Notes: generated from the letters alone by a model not told the origin. DNA of 64,000 nucleotides from an uncultured Alistipes sp. (GCA_937911745.1 CALDPX010000058.1:124001-188000); one strand, 5' to 3'; shown: positions 43,212 to 52,204, counted from the stretch's first letter. Program-made: numbers and translations.

Positions 43212-43416
43212 ACACCAATTGCAAGTCATCTAAAAACGCAAATGGCGCAAAAAGTAGGATGGAGTGTGGTCTAAGAGGGTTCGGAGGTGGTGTGAGTGGA
43301 GGGAGTGAAGATTAAAAGAGGTGTGAGAATTTGGATAAATCACTTATTTAATAGGAATAATTGACAAAAAAGTTGCCCTTGTCGCGTGCGGGTGCGTGGA
43401 GCGCAAAAATTTTTCT
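43212..43416. other. Rest of the divergent gap between the GH28 and kdgK operons
   Basis: No coding sequence. A TGACAAAAAA element at 43362-43371 resembles one operator half-site in the plus orientation, but it lies 52 rather than 33-34 bases from the kdgK box and has no partner at 21-23 bases. Nothing else stands out. Confidence 0.4.
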
Positions 43417-43424
43417 TATATTTG
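43417..43424 (+). promoter_or_regulatory. -7 box for the kdgK-kdgA-kduI-kduD operon
   Basis: TATATTTG 60 bases before the kdgK ATG. Confidence 0.5.
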
Positions 43425-43484
43425 TGTGAGTTAATACGTATACGAAATTCCAAAATAGAAATAATAATTAAAACAAAACTACTT

Positions 43485-44507
43485 ATGAAAATTGTTACCC
43501 TTGGCGAGATTATGTTGCGCCTCTCGCCCGCAGGAGTGAACAATCGCTTCGTGCAGGCAGATTGCTTCGATGTGGTATATGGTGGTGGCGAGGCCAATGT
43601 GGCAGTGAGCCTTGCAAACTATGGTCACGATGCATATTTTGTAACCAAACTTCCTAAGCACGAGATTGGTCAGGCTGCCCTGAACGCACTGCGTCGTTAT
43701 GGCGTGCACACCGACCATATCGCCCGTGGTGGCGACAGATTGGGTATCTACTACTTGGAGAGTGGCTCGGCAATGCGCCCCAGCAAGGTTATCTACGACC
43801 GTGCCGGTTCCTCCATTGCTACGGCAAAGGTGGAGGATTTCGACTTCGATGCTATTATGGAGGGTGCCGATTGGTTCCATTGGTCGGGCATTACCCCCGC
43901 AATTTCCGATGCGGCAGCCGAATTGACACGTCTGGCGTGCGAGGCTGCAAAACGCCACGGAGTGACCGTCTCGGTAGACCTCAACTTCCGCAAAAAACTC
44001 TGGACAAAAGAGAAAGCGCAATCCATCATGCGCCCCCTGATGCAGTATGTGGATGTCTGCATCGGCAACGAGGAGGATGCAGAACTCTGTCTTGGCTTCA
44101 AACCCGATGCCGATGTGGAGGGTGGCAAAACCGATGCTGAGGGCTACAAGGCCATCTTCGAGCAGATGAAAAAGGAGTTCGACTTCAAATATGTAATCTC
44201 CACTCTGCGCGAGTCATTCTCGGCAAGTCACAACGGTTGGAAGGCTATGATTTACAATGGCGAGGAGTTTTACGTGTCCAAACACTACGACATTCTTCCC
44301 ATTGTTGACCGTGTGGGTGGTGGCGACTCGTTCAGTGGTGGTGTCATCCACGGTCTGCTGACCAAACCCACACAGGGCGAGGCTTTGGAGTTTGCGGTGG
44401 CTGCTTCGGCTCTCAAACATACCATCAATGGCGACTTCAACCTCGTTAGCACCGAAGAGGTGGAGGCTCTTGCCGGTGGCGACGGCAGTGGTCGTGTACA
44501 GAGGTAA
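43485..44507 (+). CDS. kdgK: 2-keto-3-deoxygluconate kinase (PfkB family)
   Basis: Phosphorylates 2-keto-3-deoxygluconate (KDG) to KDPG, where the galacturonate and unsaturated uronate routes join. The 340 residues show PfkB signatures: VVYGGGEANVAVSLANYGHD near residue 30 and the C-terminal VDRVGGGDSFSGGVIHGLL with the catalytic Asp near residue 280. The sequence is open upstream of 43485, but MKIVTLGEIMLRLSP is the usual family start. It opens a tightly packed operon with kdgA (24 bases on), kduI, kduD, a lipoprotein and a transporter. The context makes KDG kinase much more likely than fructokinase. Confidence 0.93.
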   Translation: MKIVTLGEIMLRLSPAGVNNRFVQADCFDVVYGGGEANVAVSLANYGHDAYFVTKLPKHEIGQAALNALRRYGVHTDHIARGGDRLGIYYLESGSAMRPSKVIYDRAGSSIATAKVEDFDFDAIMEGADWFHWSGITPAISDAAAELTRLACEAAKRHGVTVSVDLNFRKKLWTKEKAQSIMRPLMQYVDVCIGNEEDAELCLGFKPDADVEGGKTDAEGYKAIFEQMKKEFDFKYVISTLRESFSASHNGWKAMIYNGEEFYVSKHYDILPIVDRVGGGDSFSGGVIHGLLTKPTQGEALEFAVAASALKHTINGDFNLVSTEEVEALAGGDGSGRVQR

Positions 44508-44531
44508 AACAACGAAAACAAAGATATAACT

Positions 44532-45203
44532 ATGGCAAAGTTCAATAAGATGGCAGTTATGGCTGCTATGCAGAAGACGGCAATGGTGCCCGTATTCTAT
44601 GATGCCGATGTGGAGGTGTCGAAGAGTGTCCTCAGGGCGTGCTACGAGGGTGGCGTGAGGGTATTTGAGTTTACCAATCGTGGCGACTTTGCGGCAGAGG
44701 TGTTTGCCGAACTGATGAAGTTCAGCCTCAAAGAGTGCCCCGAGATGATTCTCGGTGTGGGCTCCATTGTAGACGCTCCCACCGCCGCGCTCTACATTCA
44801 GTATGGTGCAAACTTCATCGTTGGTCCCTGTATGAACGACGAGGTGGCAAGGCTCTGCAATCGCCACTTGGTGCCCTATGTGCCCGGTTGCGGTACGGTG
44901 ACAGAGATTAGCCACGCACAGGAACTCGGTTGCGATGTGACCAAAATCTTCCCCGCAGGTTGCGTGGGCGGTCCCGACTTTGTGAAGAATATCAAAGCAC
45001 CCCTGCCTTGGAGCAACATTATGGCTACGGGCGCAGTTGAGCCTACCGAGGAGAACCTCAAAGCGTGGTTTACTGCGGGAGTATTCTGTGTGGGTATGGG
45101 CTCAAAACTCTTCCCCAAGGCAGAACTTAAAGCGGGTAATTGGCAGGCAGTGACCGATAAGTGCCGCCAGGCGCTGGCTATTGTCGAGAGCGTAAGGAAA
45201 TAA
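44532..45203 (+). CDS. kdgA: KDPG aldolase
   Basis: Splits 2-keto-3-deoxy-6-phosphogluconate into pyruvate and glyceraldehyde-3-phosphate. The 223 residues match the family. The Schiff-base Lys is K138 in CDVTKIFPAG, and the acid Glu lies in FEFTNRGDFAAEVF near residue 45. The loop VPYVPGCGTVTEISHAQELG differs from the E. coli-type PGVATPTE by having Cys-Gly-Thr, still compatible with function. It follows kdgK by 24 bases. Confidence 0.93.
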   Translation: MAKFNKMAVMAAMQKTAMVPVFYDADVEVSKSVLRACYEGGVRVFEFTNRGDFAAEVFAELMKFSLKECPEMILGVGSIVDAPTAALYIQYGANFIVGPCMNDEVARLCNRHLVPYVPGCGTVTEISHAQELGCDVTKIFPAGCVGGPDFVKNIKAPLPWSNIMATGAVEPTEENLKAWFTAGVFCVGMGSKLFPKAELKAGNWQAVTDKCRQALAIVESVRK

Positions 45204-45225
45204 CTCAAAAAACCTAAATAAGACT

Positions 45226-46071
45226 ATGAAAACTAACTACGAAATTAGATACGCAGCCCATCCTGAGGATGCAAAAAACTATGATACCAAACGCCTCCGC
45301 AGGGATTTTCTGATTGAGAGACTCTTTGCGGCAAACGAGGTTAATATGGTCTATTCGATGTATGACCGTATGGTTGTAGGTGGCGCAATGCCCGTTGGAG
45401 AGAGCCTTCTCTTGGAGGCTATCGACCCCCTGAAAGCACCCCACTTCCTCACTCGCAGGGAACTCGGTATCTACAATGTGGGCAAGGGCAAAGGCATTGT
45501 TCGCGTAGGCGAGGAGCGTTATGAGTTGGATTTCAAGGAGGCCCTCTACCTCGGTTCGGGCGATAGAGATGTATATTTCGAGAGTGTCAACCCCGAGGAG
45601 CCTGCAAAATTCTACTTCAACTCCCTTACTGCTCACCGCAACTATCCCGACAAGAAGGTAACCAAAGAGAACGCCATTGTGGCACATATGGGCTCGCTCG
45701 AAGGCTCCAATGACCGCAATATCAACAAGATGCTCGTTAATCAGGTGTTGCCCACCTGTCAGTTGCAGATGGGTATGACCGAACTCGCACCGGGTAGCGT
45801 GTGGAATACAATGCCTGCACACACCCACTCGCGCAGGATGGAGGCTTACTTCTACTTCGACATTCCCGAAGAGCACGCCATTTGCCACTTTATGGGCGAG
45901 GTGGATGAGACACGCCATATCTGGATGAAGGGCGACCAAGCGGTGCTCTCGCCCGAATGGAGTATTCACTCGGCTGCTGCGACACACAACTATACCTTCA
46001 TCTGGGGTATGGGTGGCGAGAACCTCGACTACGGCGACCAAGATTTTTCGCTCATCACCGACCTTAAATAA
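45226..46071 (+). CDS. kduI: 5-keto-4-deoxyuronate isomerase
   Basis: Isomerises 5-keto-4-deoxyuronate (from unsaturated galacturonate) to 2,5-diketo-3-deoxygluconate. The 281 residues match KduI. The cupin metal site is seen in MPAHTHSRRMEAYFYFDI near residue 200, with EEHAICHFMGEVDETRHIWM following and a final His in SAAATHNYTFIWGM. It starts 22 bases after kdgA and lies 12 before kduD, the next enzyme in the pathway. Confidence 0.96.
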   Translation: MKTNYEIRYAAHPEDAKNYDTKRLRRDFLIERLFAANEVNMVYSMYDRMVVGGAMPVGESLLLEAIDPLKAPHFLTRRELGIYNVGKGKGIVRVGEERYELDFKEALYLGSGDRDVYFESVNPEEPAKFYFNSLTAHRNYPDKKVTKENAIVAHMGSLEGSNDRNINKMLVNQVLPTCQLQMGMTELAPGSVWNTMPAHTHSRRMEAYFYFDIPEEHAICHFMGEVDETRHIWMKGDQAVLSPEWSIHSAAATHNYTFIWGMGGENLDYGDQDFSLITDLK

Positions 46072-46083
46072 AACCACGAGGGT

Positions 46084-46881
46084 ATGAAGGCTAATTTTTC
46101 ACTCGAAGGTAAGGTCGCACTCGTGACGGGTGCTGCCTACGGTATTGGCTTCGCCATCGCCGAGGCTCTGGCTTCGGCAGGCGCGAAAATCGCTTTCAAC
46201 TGCCGCTCACAGCACCACTTGGACGAGGCTCTGGCAGAGTATAAGGCAAAAGGCATTGAGGCTCGTGGTTACATCTGCGATGTGACAGACGAGGAGGGTG
46301 TGAAGGCTATGGTGGCAGACATCGAGCGTGAGTTGGGCGTGGTGGATATTCTTGTCAACAACGCAGGTATCATCAAGCGCATACCTATGCACGAGATGAC
46401 CACCGAGGAGTTTCGCCAAGTGATAGATATCGACCTCACGGCTGCTTTCATTATGTCGAAGGCAGTAATCCCTCAGATGATAGCAAAGGGTGGAGGTAAG
46501 ATTATCAACATCTGTTCGATGATGTCGGAGTTGGGACGTGAAACGGTGTCGGCTTATGCGGCTGCCAAGGGCGGTCTGAAAATGCTCACACGCAACATCG
46601 CCAGCGAGTATGGCGAATACAACATACAGTGTAACGGCATAGGTCCCGGCTATATCGCAACGCCCCAAACGGCACCTTTGCGAGAGTTGCAGCCCGATGG
46701 AGAGCGTCATCCTTTCGACAAGTTCATCATCTCCAAGACCCCTGCTGCTCGTTGGGGTACGCCCGAGGATTTGATGGGTCCTGCCATCTTCCTCGCATCG
46801 GAGGCTTCGAACTTCATCAATGGTCATATCCTCTATGTCGATGGAGGTATTTTGGCTTACATTGGTAAACAACCCAAATAG
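46084..46881 (+). CDS. kduD: 2-keto-3-deoxygluconate dehydrogenase (SDR family)
   Basis: Reduces 2,5-diketo-3-deoxygluconate to KDG with NADH. The 265 residues form a classical short-chain dehydrogenase: cofactor loop TGAAYGIGFAIAEAL near residue 16, NNAG near residue 95, and catalytic Ser/Tyr/Lys in ICSMMSELGRETVSAYAAAK near residues 141-160. The C-terminal FINGHILYVDGG is typical. KduD is preferred over gluconate dehydrogenases because it follows kduI by 12 bases. Confidence 0.94.
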   Translation: MKANFSLEGKVALVTGAAYGIGFAIAEALASAGAKIAFNCRSQHHLDEALAEYKAKGIEARGYICDVTDEEGVKAMVADIERELGVVDILVNNAGIIKRIPMHEMTTEEFRQVIDIDLTAAFIMSKAVIPQMIAKGGGKIINICSMMSELGRETVSAYAAAKGGLKMLTRNIASEYGEYNIQCNGIGPGYIATPQTAPLRELQPDGERHPFDKFIISKTPAARWGTPEDLMGPAIFLASEASNFINGHILYVDGGILAYIGKQPK

Positions 46882-46890
46882 TTTTGTGCT

Positions 46891-48156
46891 ATGAAAAGAC
46901 TTCTTATTATAACACTTGCAGTGCTTGCAATGGCAAGTTGCACACAGCAAATGGGCGAAATTGTCCTCTATAACGACACCCTCATCCACCGCGTGGGCGA
47001 GATGGTGGAGGTGGATGCCGCAACCATTCCCGTCGAGGAGGGAGAGTATCTGGTTATTCGCAATGCGGAGGGAGAACAGGTGCCCTACCAGATTACCCAC
47101 GATGGCAAACTCATCTTCCAGGCGGATGTGAAGGCGGGTGACAAGGTGTGCTACACCGTTGGTACAAGCCGCATAGCCCCCCAATTCCAAACCTATGCTT
47201 GCGGTAGGGTTTATCCCGAGAGGGTGGATGATGTGGCTTGGGAGAGCGACCTTATTGCCTATCGTGCCTATGGTCCTGCGTTGCAAAAGAGCGGCGAGAG
47301 GGCTTTTGGCTATGATGTGTGGGTGAAGAATAATACGGACCTCCCCGTTGTGGAGGAGCGATATGCCAAAGAACTCAACCCCGAGACTAAGGCACGCATT
47401 GCCTCGTTGAGGGAGAGTGGTGATGTGGCTGCTGCCGACTCTCTGGCGGCTTCGGTGTCGTACCACAACGACCACGGCAACGGCTTCGATGCCTACAAGG
47501 TTGGTCCTACCCTCGGAGGTGGCGCAACGGCTCTGCTGGGAGAGTATAAACTCTGGCAAGGTACGGAGAAAATCTACTACCCCTATTGCTGGGCAGAGTG
47601 CGAGATTTTGGACAATGGTCCCCTGAGGTTTACGGCACGCCTTACCTACAACCCCGTGGAGGTGGAGGGTAGGGTACTCACCGAGGTGCGTACCATATCG
47701 CTCGACAAAGGCTCGTTCCTCAACAAAACCACCGTAGTCTATAACGGCGAGGAGAGTGACGAGGATTTGGACGTTATGGCGGGTATTGTCCTCCACGAGG
47801 AGAAGCCCCGCACACTCATCAACGATGAGAAGCACTATGTGACCTATGCCGAGCCCGTTGAGGCTCCCGATGGTGGCGAGTTGTACCAGGCAATGTATTT
47901 CCCCAACGGCTGGCAATATGCCCAAAATCGCTATTGGAGGAGGGGTGACGATGAGCCCGCAGGTGCCTATGGTCACTTGGCTGTTTATGTTGAGCCCGCA
48001 GTGGGCGAGCCAGTGACTTACTATTGGGGCGCATTGTGGAGCCATTCGACACTCGTGAATGTGACGAGCAAAGAGAAGTTCGACAAAATGATGGCAAAAG
48101 TGGTGGATGCCGACTCCGAACCTTTGGAGGTAAGAGTTTCCCTATACGAGAAATAA
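46891..48156 (+). CDS. Exported lipoprotein, DUF4861-like
   Basis: A 421-residue lipoprotein (MKRLLIITLAVLAMASC). The body is beta-rich with VYPERVDDVAWESDLIAYRA, YGPALQKSGERAFGYDVWVK, YHNDHGNGFDAYKVGPTLGG and YYWGALWSHSTLVN, fitting the DUF4861 family often found beside uronate-catabolism genes. Function is not established to my knowledge. The conserved acidic, aromatic and His residues would suit a glycan-acting enzyme or binding protein (inference). It lies nine bases after kduD and 25 before the transporter, so it is made together with the cytoplasmic unsaturated-uronate enzymes although it is itself exported. Confidence 0.8.
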   Translation: MKRLLIITLAVLAMASCTQQMGEIVLYNDTLIHRVGEMVEVDAATIPVEEGEYLVIRNAEGEQVPYQITHDGKLIFQADVKAGDKVCYTVGTSRIAPQFQTYACGRVYPERVDDVAWESDLIAYRAYGPALQKSGERAFGYDVWVKNNTDLPVVEERYAKELNPETKARIASLRESGDVAAADSLAASVSYHNDHGNGFDAYKVGPTLGGGATALLGEYKLWQGTEKIYYPYCWAECEILDNGPLRFTARLTYNPVEVEGRVLTEVRTISLDKGSFLNKTTVVYNGEESDEDLDVMAGIVLHEEKPRTLINDEKHYVTYAEPVEAPDGGELYQAMYFPNGWQYAQNRYWRRGDDEPAGAYGHLAVYVEPAVGEPVTYYWGALWSHSTLVNVTSKEKFDKMMAKVVDADSEPLEVRVSLYEK

Positions 48157-48181
48157 TCTAAATCTTTAATAAACAAAACCT

Positions 48182-49618
48182 ATGGCAAATCTTCAAAATG
48201 GACGCAAAACCAACTATCGTTGGGTAATTTGCGCAATGTTGTTCTTCGCAACAACAGTAAACTACCTCGACCGTCAGGTGCTCTCGCTTACCTTCGAGGA
48301 CTTCATCCGCCCCGAGTTCCATTGGACCGACTCGGACTATGGTAACATTACAGGTATCTTCTCGCTCTTCTATGCCATTGCGATGCTCTTCGCAGGTCGC
48401 TTTGTGGATTGGCTCGATACGAAGAAGGGCTATATGTGGAGTATCGGTATCTGGTCGTTTGGTGCCTGCATTCACGCTGTGTGCGGTATCCTTACGAGCG
48501 GCATTGTGGGCGTGGAGAACCTCGCCTTGGTGGAGGATGCCCAATTGGTAGCTCGCATCGCTCTGATTAGTTCCACTTTCTTCATCATTGCTCGCTGTGT
48601 GCTGGCTCTTGGTGAGGCTGGTAACTTCCCCGCAGCAATCAAGGCTACGGCAGAGTACTTCCCCAAACGTGACCGCGCATTTGCAACAAGTATCTTCAAC
48701 GCTGGCTCCACCATCGGTGCCCTTATCGCTCCCTTCTGTATTCCTCCTTTGGCAGCAAAATGGGGCTGGGAGATGGCTTTCATCATCATCGGTGCGCTTG
48801 GTTTTATCTGGATGGGCTTCTGGCAGTTTATCTACAAGAAACCCGAGAAAAACCCCGCAGTAAACAAGGCAGAGTTGGAGTATATCCTCTCGGATGAGGT
48901 TGCCGAGGAGGTAAAACCTGCCGAGGAGGCTCCCGCAGCACCCGAAAAAAAGGTGTCGCTCTGGCAGTCGTTCAAGTATCGCCAAACGTGGGCTTTCATT
49001 GTGGGTAAGTTTATGACCGATGGTGTGTGGTGGTTCTTCCTCTTCTGGATGCCCTCCTACCTGAAAACAACCTACAACTTGGCTTCGACAGACATTAAAT
49101 TCCAGCTGGCTTTGGGTGTGCTCTACCTCATCGTTATGGCTTCTATTGCCGGCGGCTACCTGCCCACGCTCTTTGTAGACAAGAAGAAGATGAACCCCTA
49201 TGCAGGTCGTATGCTTGCAATGCTTATCTTCGCATTCTTCCCCTTGGTGGCATTGGCAGCACAGCCTTTGGCTCACGTTTCGATGTGGTGGCCCGTAGTG
49301 CTTATCGGTATTGCAGGCGCAGGTCACCAGGCGTGGAGTGCCAACCTCTTCTCGACCATTGGCGATATGTTCCCCAAGAGTATGATTGCTACCATCACCG
49401 GTATTGGTGGTATGGCGGGCGGTATCGGCTCGTTCCTCATCCAGAAGAGCGCAGGTGCACTGTTCGATTATAGCGACAAGGTGGGCTTGGTGCTGTTTAG
49501 TTTCGAGGGTAAGGAGGCAGGCTATATGATTATGTTCTCGTTCTGTGCTGTTGCCTACCTCATCGGCTGGGTTATTATGAAGGTGCTCGTTCCCAAATAC
49601 AAACCCATCGAGTTGTAA
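48182..49618 (+). CDS. MFS hexuronate transporter (ExuT/ACS type)
   Basis: Inner-membrane symporter of 478 residues with about 12 membrane segments. The N-terminal WVICAMLFFATTVNYLDRQV carries the NYLDRQ motif of the anion:cation symporter family, which includes the galacturonate importer ExuT. The central cytoplasmic loop (residues 230-260) is Glu/Pro rich. FFLFWMPSYLKTTYNL and MFPKSMIATITGIGGMAGGI are typical of the second half. As the last gene of the kdgK-kduD operon it probably imports galacturonate and unsaturated galacturonate released in the periplasm by GH28 and GH105. A strong terminator follows. Confidence 0.9.
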   Translation: MANLQNGRKTNYRWVICAMLFFATTVNYLDRQVLSLTFEDFIRPEFHWTDSDYGNITGIFSLFYAIAMLFAGRFVDWLDTKKGYMWSIGIWSFGACIHAVCGILTSGIVGVENLALVEDAQLVARIALISSTFFIIARCVLALGEAGNFPAAIKATAEYFPKRDRAFATSIFNAGSTIGALIAPFCIPPLAAKWGWEMAFIIIGALGFIWMGFWQFIYKKPEKNPAVNKAELEYILSDEVAEEVKPAEEAPAAPEKKVSLWQSFKYRQTWAFIVGKFMTDGVWWFFLFWMPSYLKTTYNLASTDIKFQLALGVLYLIVMASIAGGYLPTLFVDKKKMNPYAGRMLAMLIFAFFPLVALAAQPLAHVSMWWPVVLIGIAGAGHQAWSANLFSTIGDMFPKSMIATITGIGGMAGGIGSFLIQKSAGALFDYSDKVGLVLFSFEGKEAGYMIMFSFCAVAYLIGWVIMKVLVPKYKPIEL

Positions 49619-49702
49619 TATCTCACCTTACATAAAGGGAGGAGTAGACTATTTTAGACAGATTGCTGACCAGCAACTGAAAATAAAAATCGAATGCTCC
49701 GA

Positions 49703-49738
49703 AAAAAATAGCAACCCAAAATCGGGTTGCTATTTTTT
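49703..49738. terminator. Bidirectional terminator
   Basis: AAAAAATAGCAACCC (49703-49717) and GGGTTGCTATTTTTT (49724-49738) pair perfectly with a six-base loop and A/T runs on both sides. It ends the plus-strand uronate operon and overlaps the last codons and stop of the convergent methyltransferase gene. Confidence 0.88.
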
Positions 49739-50506
49739 TGCTATGTAGAGTAGGTCGAAGCACCTCTCGTGGACGGGAACGACTGCATAGTCGGAGGTGG
49801 TTATGCCCACCGTAAGGTCGTTATTCTTTTTCAGCAGTCGTCGGCGGTTGAGGCGGTTGAGCAGGTCGTAGGGTATCCTCAGTACCCAGCGGGGCAGGCG
49901 GTGTTGGAAATCCAGAGGGTCGAAGCGGGTGATACGCTCCACACCCTGGCGGTTTTTCTCGTAGTACTCCCACACCTTCTCGTTGCCCTCAACGCCCAGA
50001 GCCTCAATGCTTTCAAACTCCCCGCCAAGCAGGGCGGAGAACTCCTCGGGCGAGTACTCCCTAACGTGCCAAGGGTTGCGCGTGAGCGACATCGGGCGGT
50101 TGGGAGTCGAAACGATAAAGACTCCACCCTTCCTTAGCACCCTATGTACCTCGCGCACAAACTCCTTGTCGTGTTTTATGTGTTCGATGACCTGAAACGA
50201 GATAACACAATCGATACTCTCGCTCTCTATGCCCTCCAAAGGGGGTACGCACATTTGGCGGAACTCCACATTGGGGTAGCCCTCCAAGAGTTCCTCGGCG
50301 GGAGCGTGTTTGTCGATGGTCACAAACCTCTCGGCGTGGGGCGCAATAATCTCCACACCATAGCCACTGCCCGTACCTATTTCGAGCACCTTGCCCTGCA
50401 CCCTCTCGGCAGCATAGAGGTATGCCAGCAGTGAGCGTTGGAAGACATAGTTGTCCGATGCGTCACGCTGCGACACCCTTTCGGCAGTTTGTGGAACTCC
50501 TTTCAT
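49730..50506 (-). CDS. Class I SAM-dependent methyltransferase
   Basis: Soluble methyltransferase of 258 residues with unknown substrate. The SAM-binding motif I is VLEIGTGSGYGVEIIAP (residues 41-57), followed by FVTIDKHAP, the acidic IDCVISFQVIEHIKHDKEFV near residue 110, and LRKGGVFIVSTPNRPMSL. The C-terminal region beyond residue 200 (RFDPLDFQHRLPRWVLRIPY) is typical of glycan- or lipid-linked methyltransferases near UbiE-type proteins, but this is weak evidence. Its start codon shares one base with the stop of the upstream CvfB-like gene, so they are cotranscribed. Confidence 0.85.
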   Translation of the reverse strand: MKGVPQTAERVSQRDASDNYVFQRSLLAYLYAAERVQGKVLEIGTGSGYGVEIIAPHAERFVTIDKHAPAEELLEGYPNVEFRQMCVPPLEGIESESIDCVISFQVIEHIKHDKEFVREVHRVLRKGGVFIVSTPNRPMSLTRNPWHVREYSPEEFSALLGGEFESIEALGVEGNEKVWEYYEKNRQGVERITRFDPLDFQHRLPRWVLRIPYDLLNRLNRRRLLKKNNDLTVGITTSDYAVVPVHERCFDLLYIAKK

Positions 50507-51342
50507 TACCTGCTAAGCGTTATACCATCCTCCGAGAGTGTTATGCGCCTCTCCTTGTAGAGTGCACCCACAGCCCTCTTGAAACTCTTCTTACTCAGCC
50601 CCGTAGCGGCTGCAATATCCTCGGGCGAGGAGTTGTCAGTAAGGGGCAACCTACCGCCACTCTTCTCCAAAAGCGAGAGGAGTTTGGAGGTTGCATCCTC
50701 TCTCGCCTGGCGCCCCTCTTGTTGGAGCATAACATCTATTCGTCCATCTTCGCTGATGCGATGAACATAGGCGGTCATCTTGTCGCCCACCTTTATGGGA
50801 GAGAAGATTTGGTCGTTGTAAATCATTCCCCAGTGGCGATTGTTGATAACCACTCGGTAGCCCATCTCCATACGCCTTACCACCACAATATCGACCTGCT
50901 CGCGAGAACGCACCGTAATCTCGGCATTGGAGATGTATTTGTTGAGTTTGGTCGTAGCCACAACCCTGCCCGTAAGTTCGTCACGATAGAGATAGACGGG
51001 ATAGCGACTACCCATCTGCACCTCGAAGGGAACATTCCTATTGGGCAAGAAAAGGTCTTTGGCAGTGATGCCCCACGCAAGGAACACGCCGTGTGCATTC
51101 CTATCAACTGCCTCCAAAACTGCCACCTCGCCGATGGTCGCAAAGGGTTTTTCGCGTGTGGCAATAAGACGGTTCTCGGAGTCGTGGTAGACAAACACCT
51201 CCACCACCTCGCCCACTTTGTCGGCAAGCGACACATAGCGATTGGGGAGCAGTACCTCGCCACCCTCCTCATCGGAGAGGTAGATGCCGGGCTCTGCAAT
51301 GCGACTAATTCTGAGTGTTTGATATTCTCCTGCGCTGAGCAT
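50506..51342 (-). CDS. CvfB-like S1 RNA-binding protein
   Basis: The 278 residues resemble CvfB/YitL proteins: three consecutive S1-like domains (residues 5-75, IYLSDEEGGEVLLPNRYVSL; 75-140, AHGVFLAWGITAKDLFLPNR; 150-215, YRVVINNRHWGMIYNDQIFS) and a C-terminal winged helix (SPEDIAAATGLSKKSFKRAV). Family members bind RNA and affect virulence or translation-related expression in Firmicutes; the role in Bacteroidota is not known to me. It has its own -7 box and is divergent from the nitrilase-uvrA operon. Confidence 0.85.
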   Translation of the reverse strand: MLSAGEYQTLRISRIAEPGIYLSDEEGGEVLLPNRYVSLADKVGEVVEVFVYHDSENRLIATREKPFATIGEVAVLEAVDRNAHGVFLAWGITAKDLFLPNRNVPFEVQMGSRYPVYLYRDELTGRVVATTKLNKYISNAEITVRSREQVDIVVVRRMEMGYRVVINNRHWGMIYNDQIFSPIKVGDKMTAYVHRISEDGRIDVMLQQEGRQAREDATSKLLSLLEKSGGRLPLTDNSSPEDIAAATGLSKKSFKRAVGALYKERRITLSEDGITLSR

Positions 51343-51384
51343 ATAAAGTTGATTTGTGTTGTTTTACGACCTATTAATTTTTCG

Positions 51385-51392
51385 CAAAAATA
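51385..51392 (-). promoter_or_regulatory. -7 box for the cvfB-like/methyltransferase operon
   Basis: Minus-strand TATTTTTG 42 bases before the ATG at 51342. Confidence 0.45.
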
Positions 51393-51414
51393 GGGCTTTG
51401 TCGCGAGAAATCGC

Positions 51415-51422
51415 TATTTTTG
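51415..51422 (+). promoter_or_regulatory. -7 box for the nitrilase/uvrA operon
   Basis: TATTTTTG 20 bases before the ATG at 51443, mirrored by the divergent box at 51385. Confidence 0.5.
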
Positions 51423-51442
51423 CAAAACAATTTATCAAAAAT

Positions 51443-52204
51443 ATGAAAGTAGCCCTCCTTCAATTCGACACTCTTGCAGAACACAGAGAAGAGAACCTCG
51501 CCACTGCCGAGCGACTGCTGGGCGGGGTGGAGTGTGACTTGGCACTGCTACCCGAGATGTTCGCCACAGGCTACCGCATAGATGCCGAGGCTATTGCCGA
51601 GCCAGCAACGAATAGCAAGACGCTGGGGTGGATGCAAAAGGTGGCAGCACAAAAAGATTGTGCGGTGGTAGGAACGGTGGCAGTCGAGGAGCGAGGAGCC
51701 TACTACAATCGTATGTATGTCTGCCTGCCCGATGGCAGCCATTTCCACTACGACAAACACCACCTCTTCACCTTTGCGGGCGAGGATAAGCACTTCGCAG
51801 CGGGTACAGAACGCATAATTGTCGAGTGGCGAGGTGTGAATATTTTGCCACTTGTTTGCTACGACCTACGCTTTGCGGCGTGGAGTTACCTTGCGGGCGA
51901 GGTCGATGTGATACTCTATTCGGCTGCGTGGGCTGCGAGTCGTATAGGAGCGTGGGATAAACTCCTTCCTGCACGAGCCATCGAAAATCAGGCCTGGGTG
52001 GTGGGCGTCAATCGCATAGGTTGCGACCCCAAAGGGACTCCCCACTGTGGACACTCGGCAGCCTATAACTACTTTGGCGAGAGTGTTGCATCGTGTGGCG
52101 AGGGGGAGTGCTGCAAGGTGGTAGACATTGCCCCCGAGCAGATAGCCGCATACAGAGAAAAATTCAGGGCTTGGCAGGATGCCGACAAAATTGAAATCAA
52201 ATGA
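51443..52204 (+). CDS. Nitrilase-family omega-amidase (YafV-like)
   Basis: Carbon-nitrogen hydrolase of 253 residues. The catalytic triad is visible: Glu38 in LALLPEMFATGY, Lys near residue 105 in FHYDKHHLFTF and Cys near residue 139 in LPLVCYDLRFAAW. These contexts match omega-amidase/YafV, which repairs or salvages 2-oxoglutaramate-type compounds, better than true nitrilases. The start MKVALLQFD at 51443 matches the family; the upstream extension would cross the promoter. The stop overlaps the uvrA ATG by four bases. Confidence 0.9.
   Translation: MKVALLQFDTLAEHREENLATAERLLGGVECDLALLPEMFATGYRIDAEAIAEPATNSKTLGWMQKVAAQKDCAVVGTVAVEERGAYYNRMYVCLPDGSHFHYDKHHLFTFAGEDKHFAAGTERIIVEWRGVNILPLVCYDLRFAAWSYLAGEVDVILYSAAWAASRIGAWDKLLPARAIENQAWVVGVNRIGCDPKGTPHCGHSAAYNYFGESVASCGEGECCKVVDIAPEQIAAYREKFRAWQDADKIEIK

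Noticed and set aside
43362..43371. Operator half-site for the kdgK promoter (TGACAAAAAA)
   Set aside because: It has the right sequence but the wrong distance (52 rather than 33-34 bases) and no partner at 21-23 bases.
46207..48045. Open frame of 612 codons on the minus strand opposite kduD and the DUF4861-like gene
   Set aside because: It spans two real genes and their junction and shows no recognisable motif or promoter.
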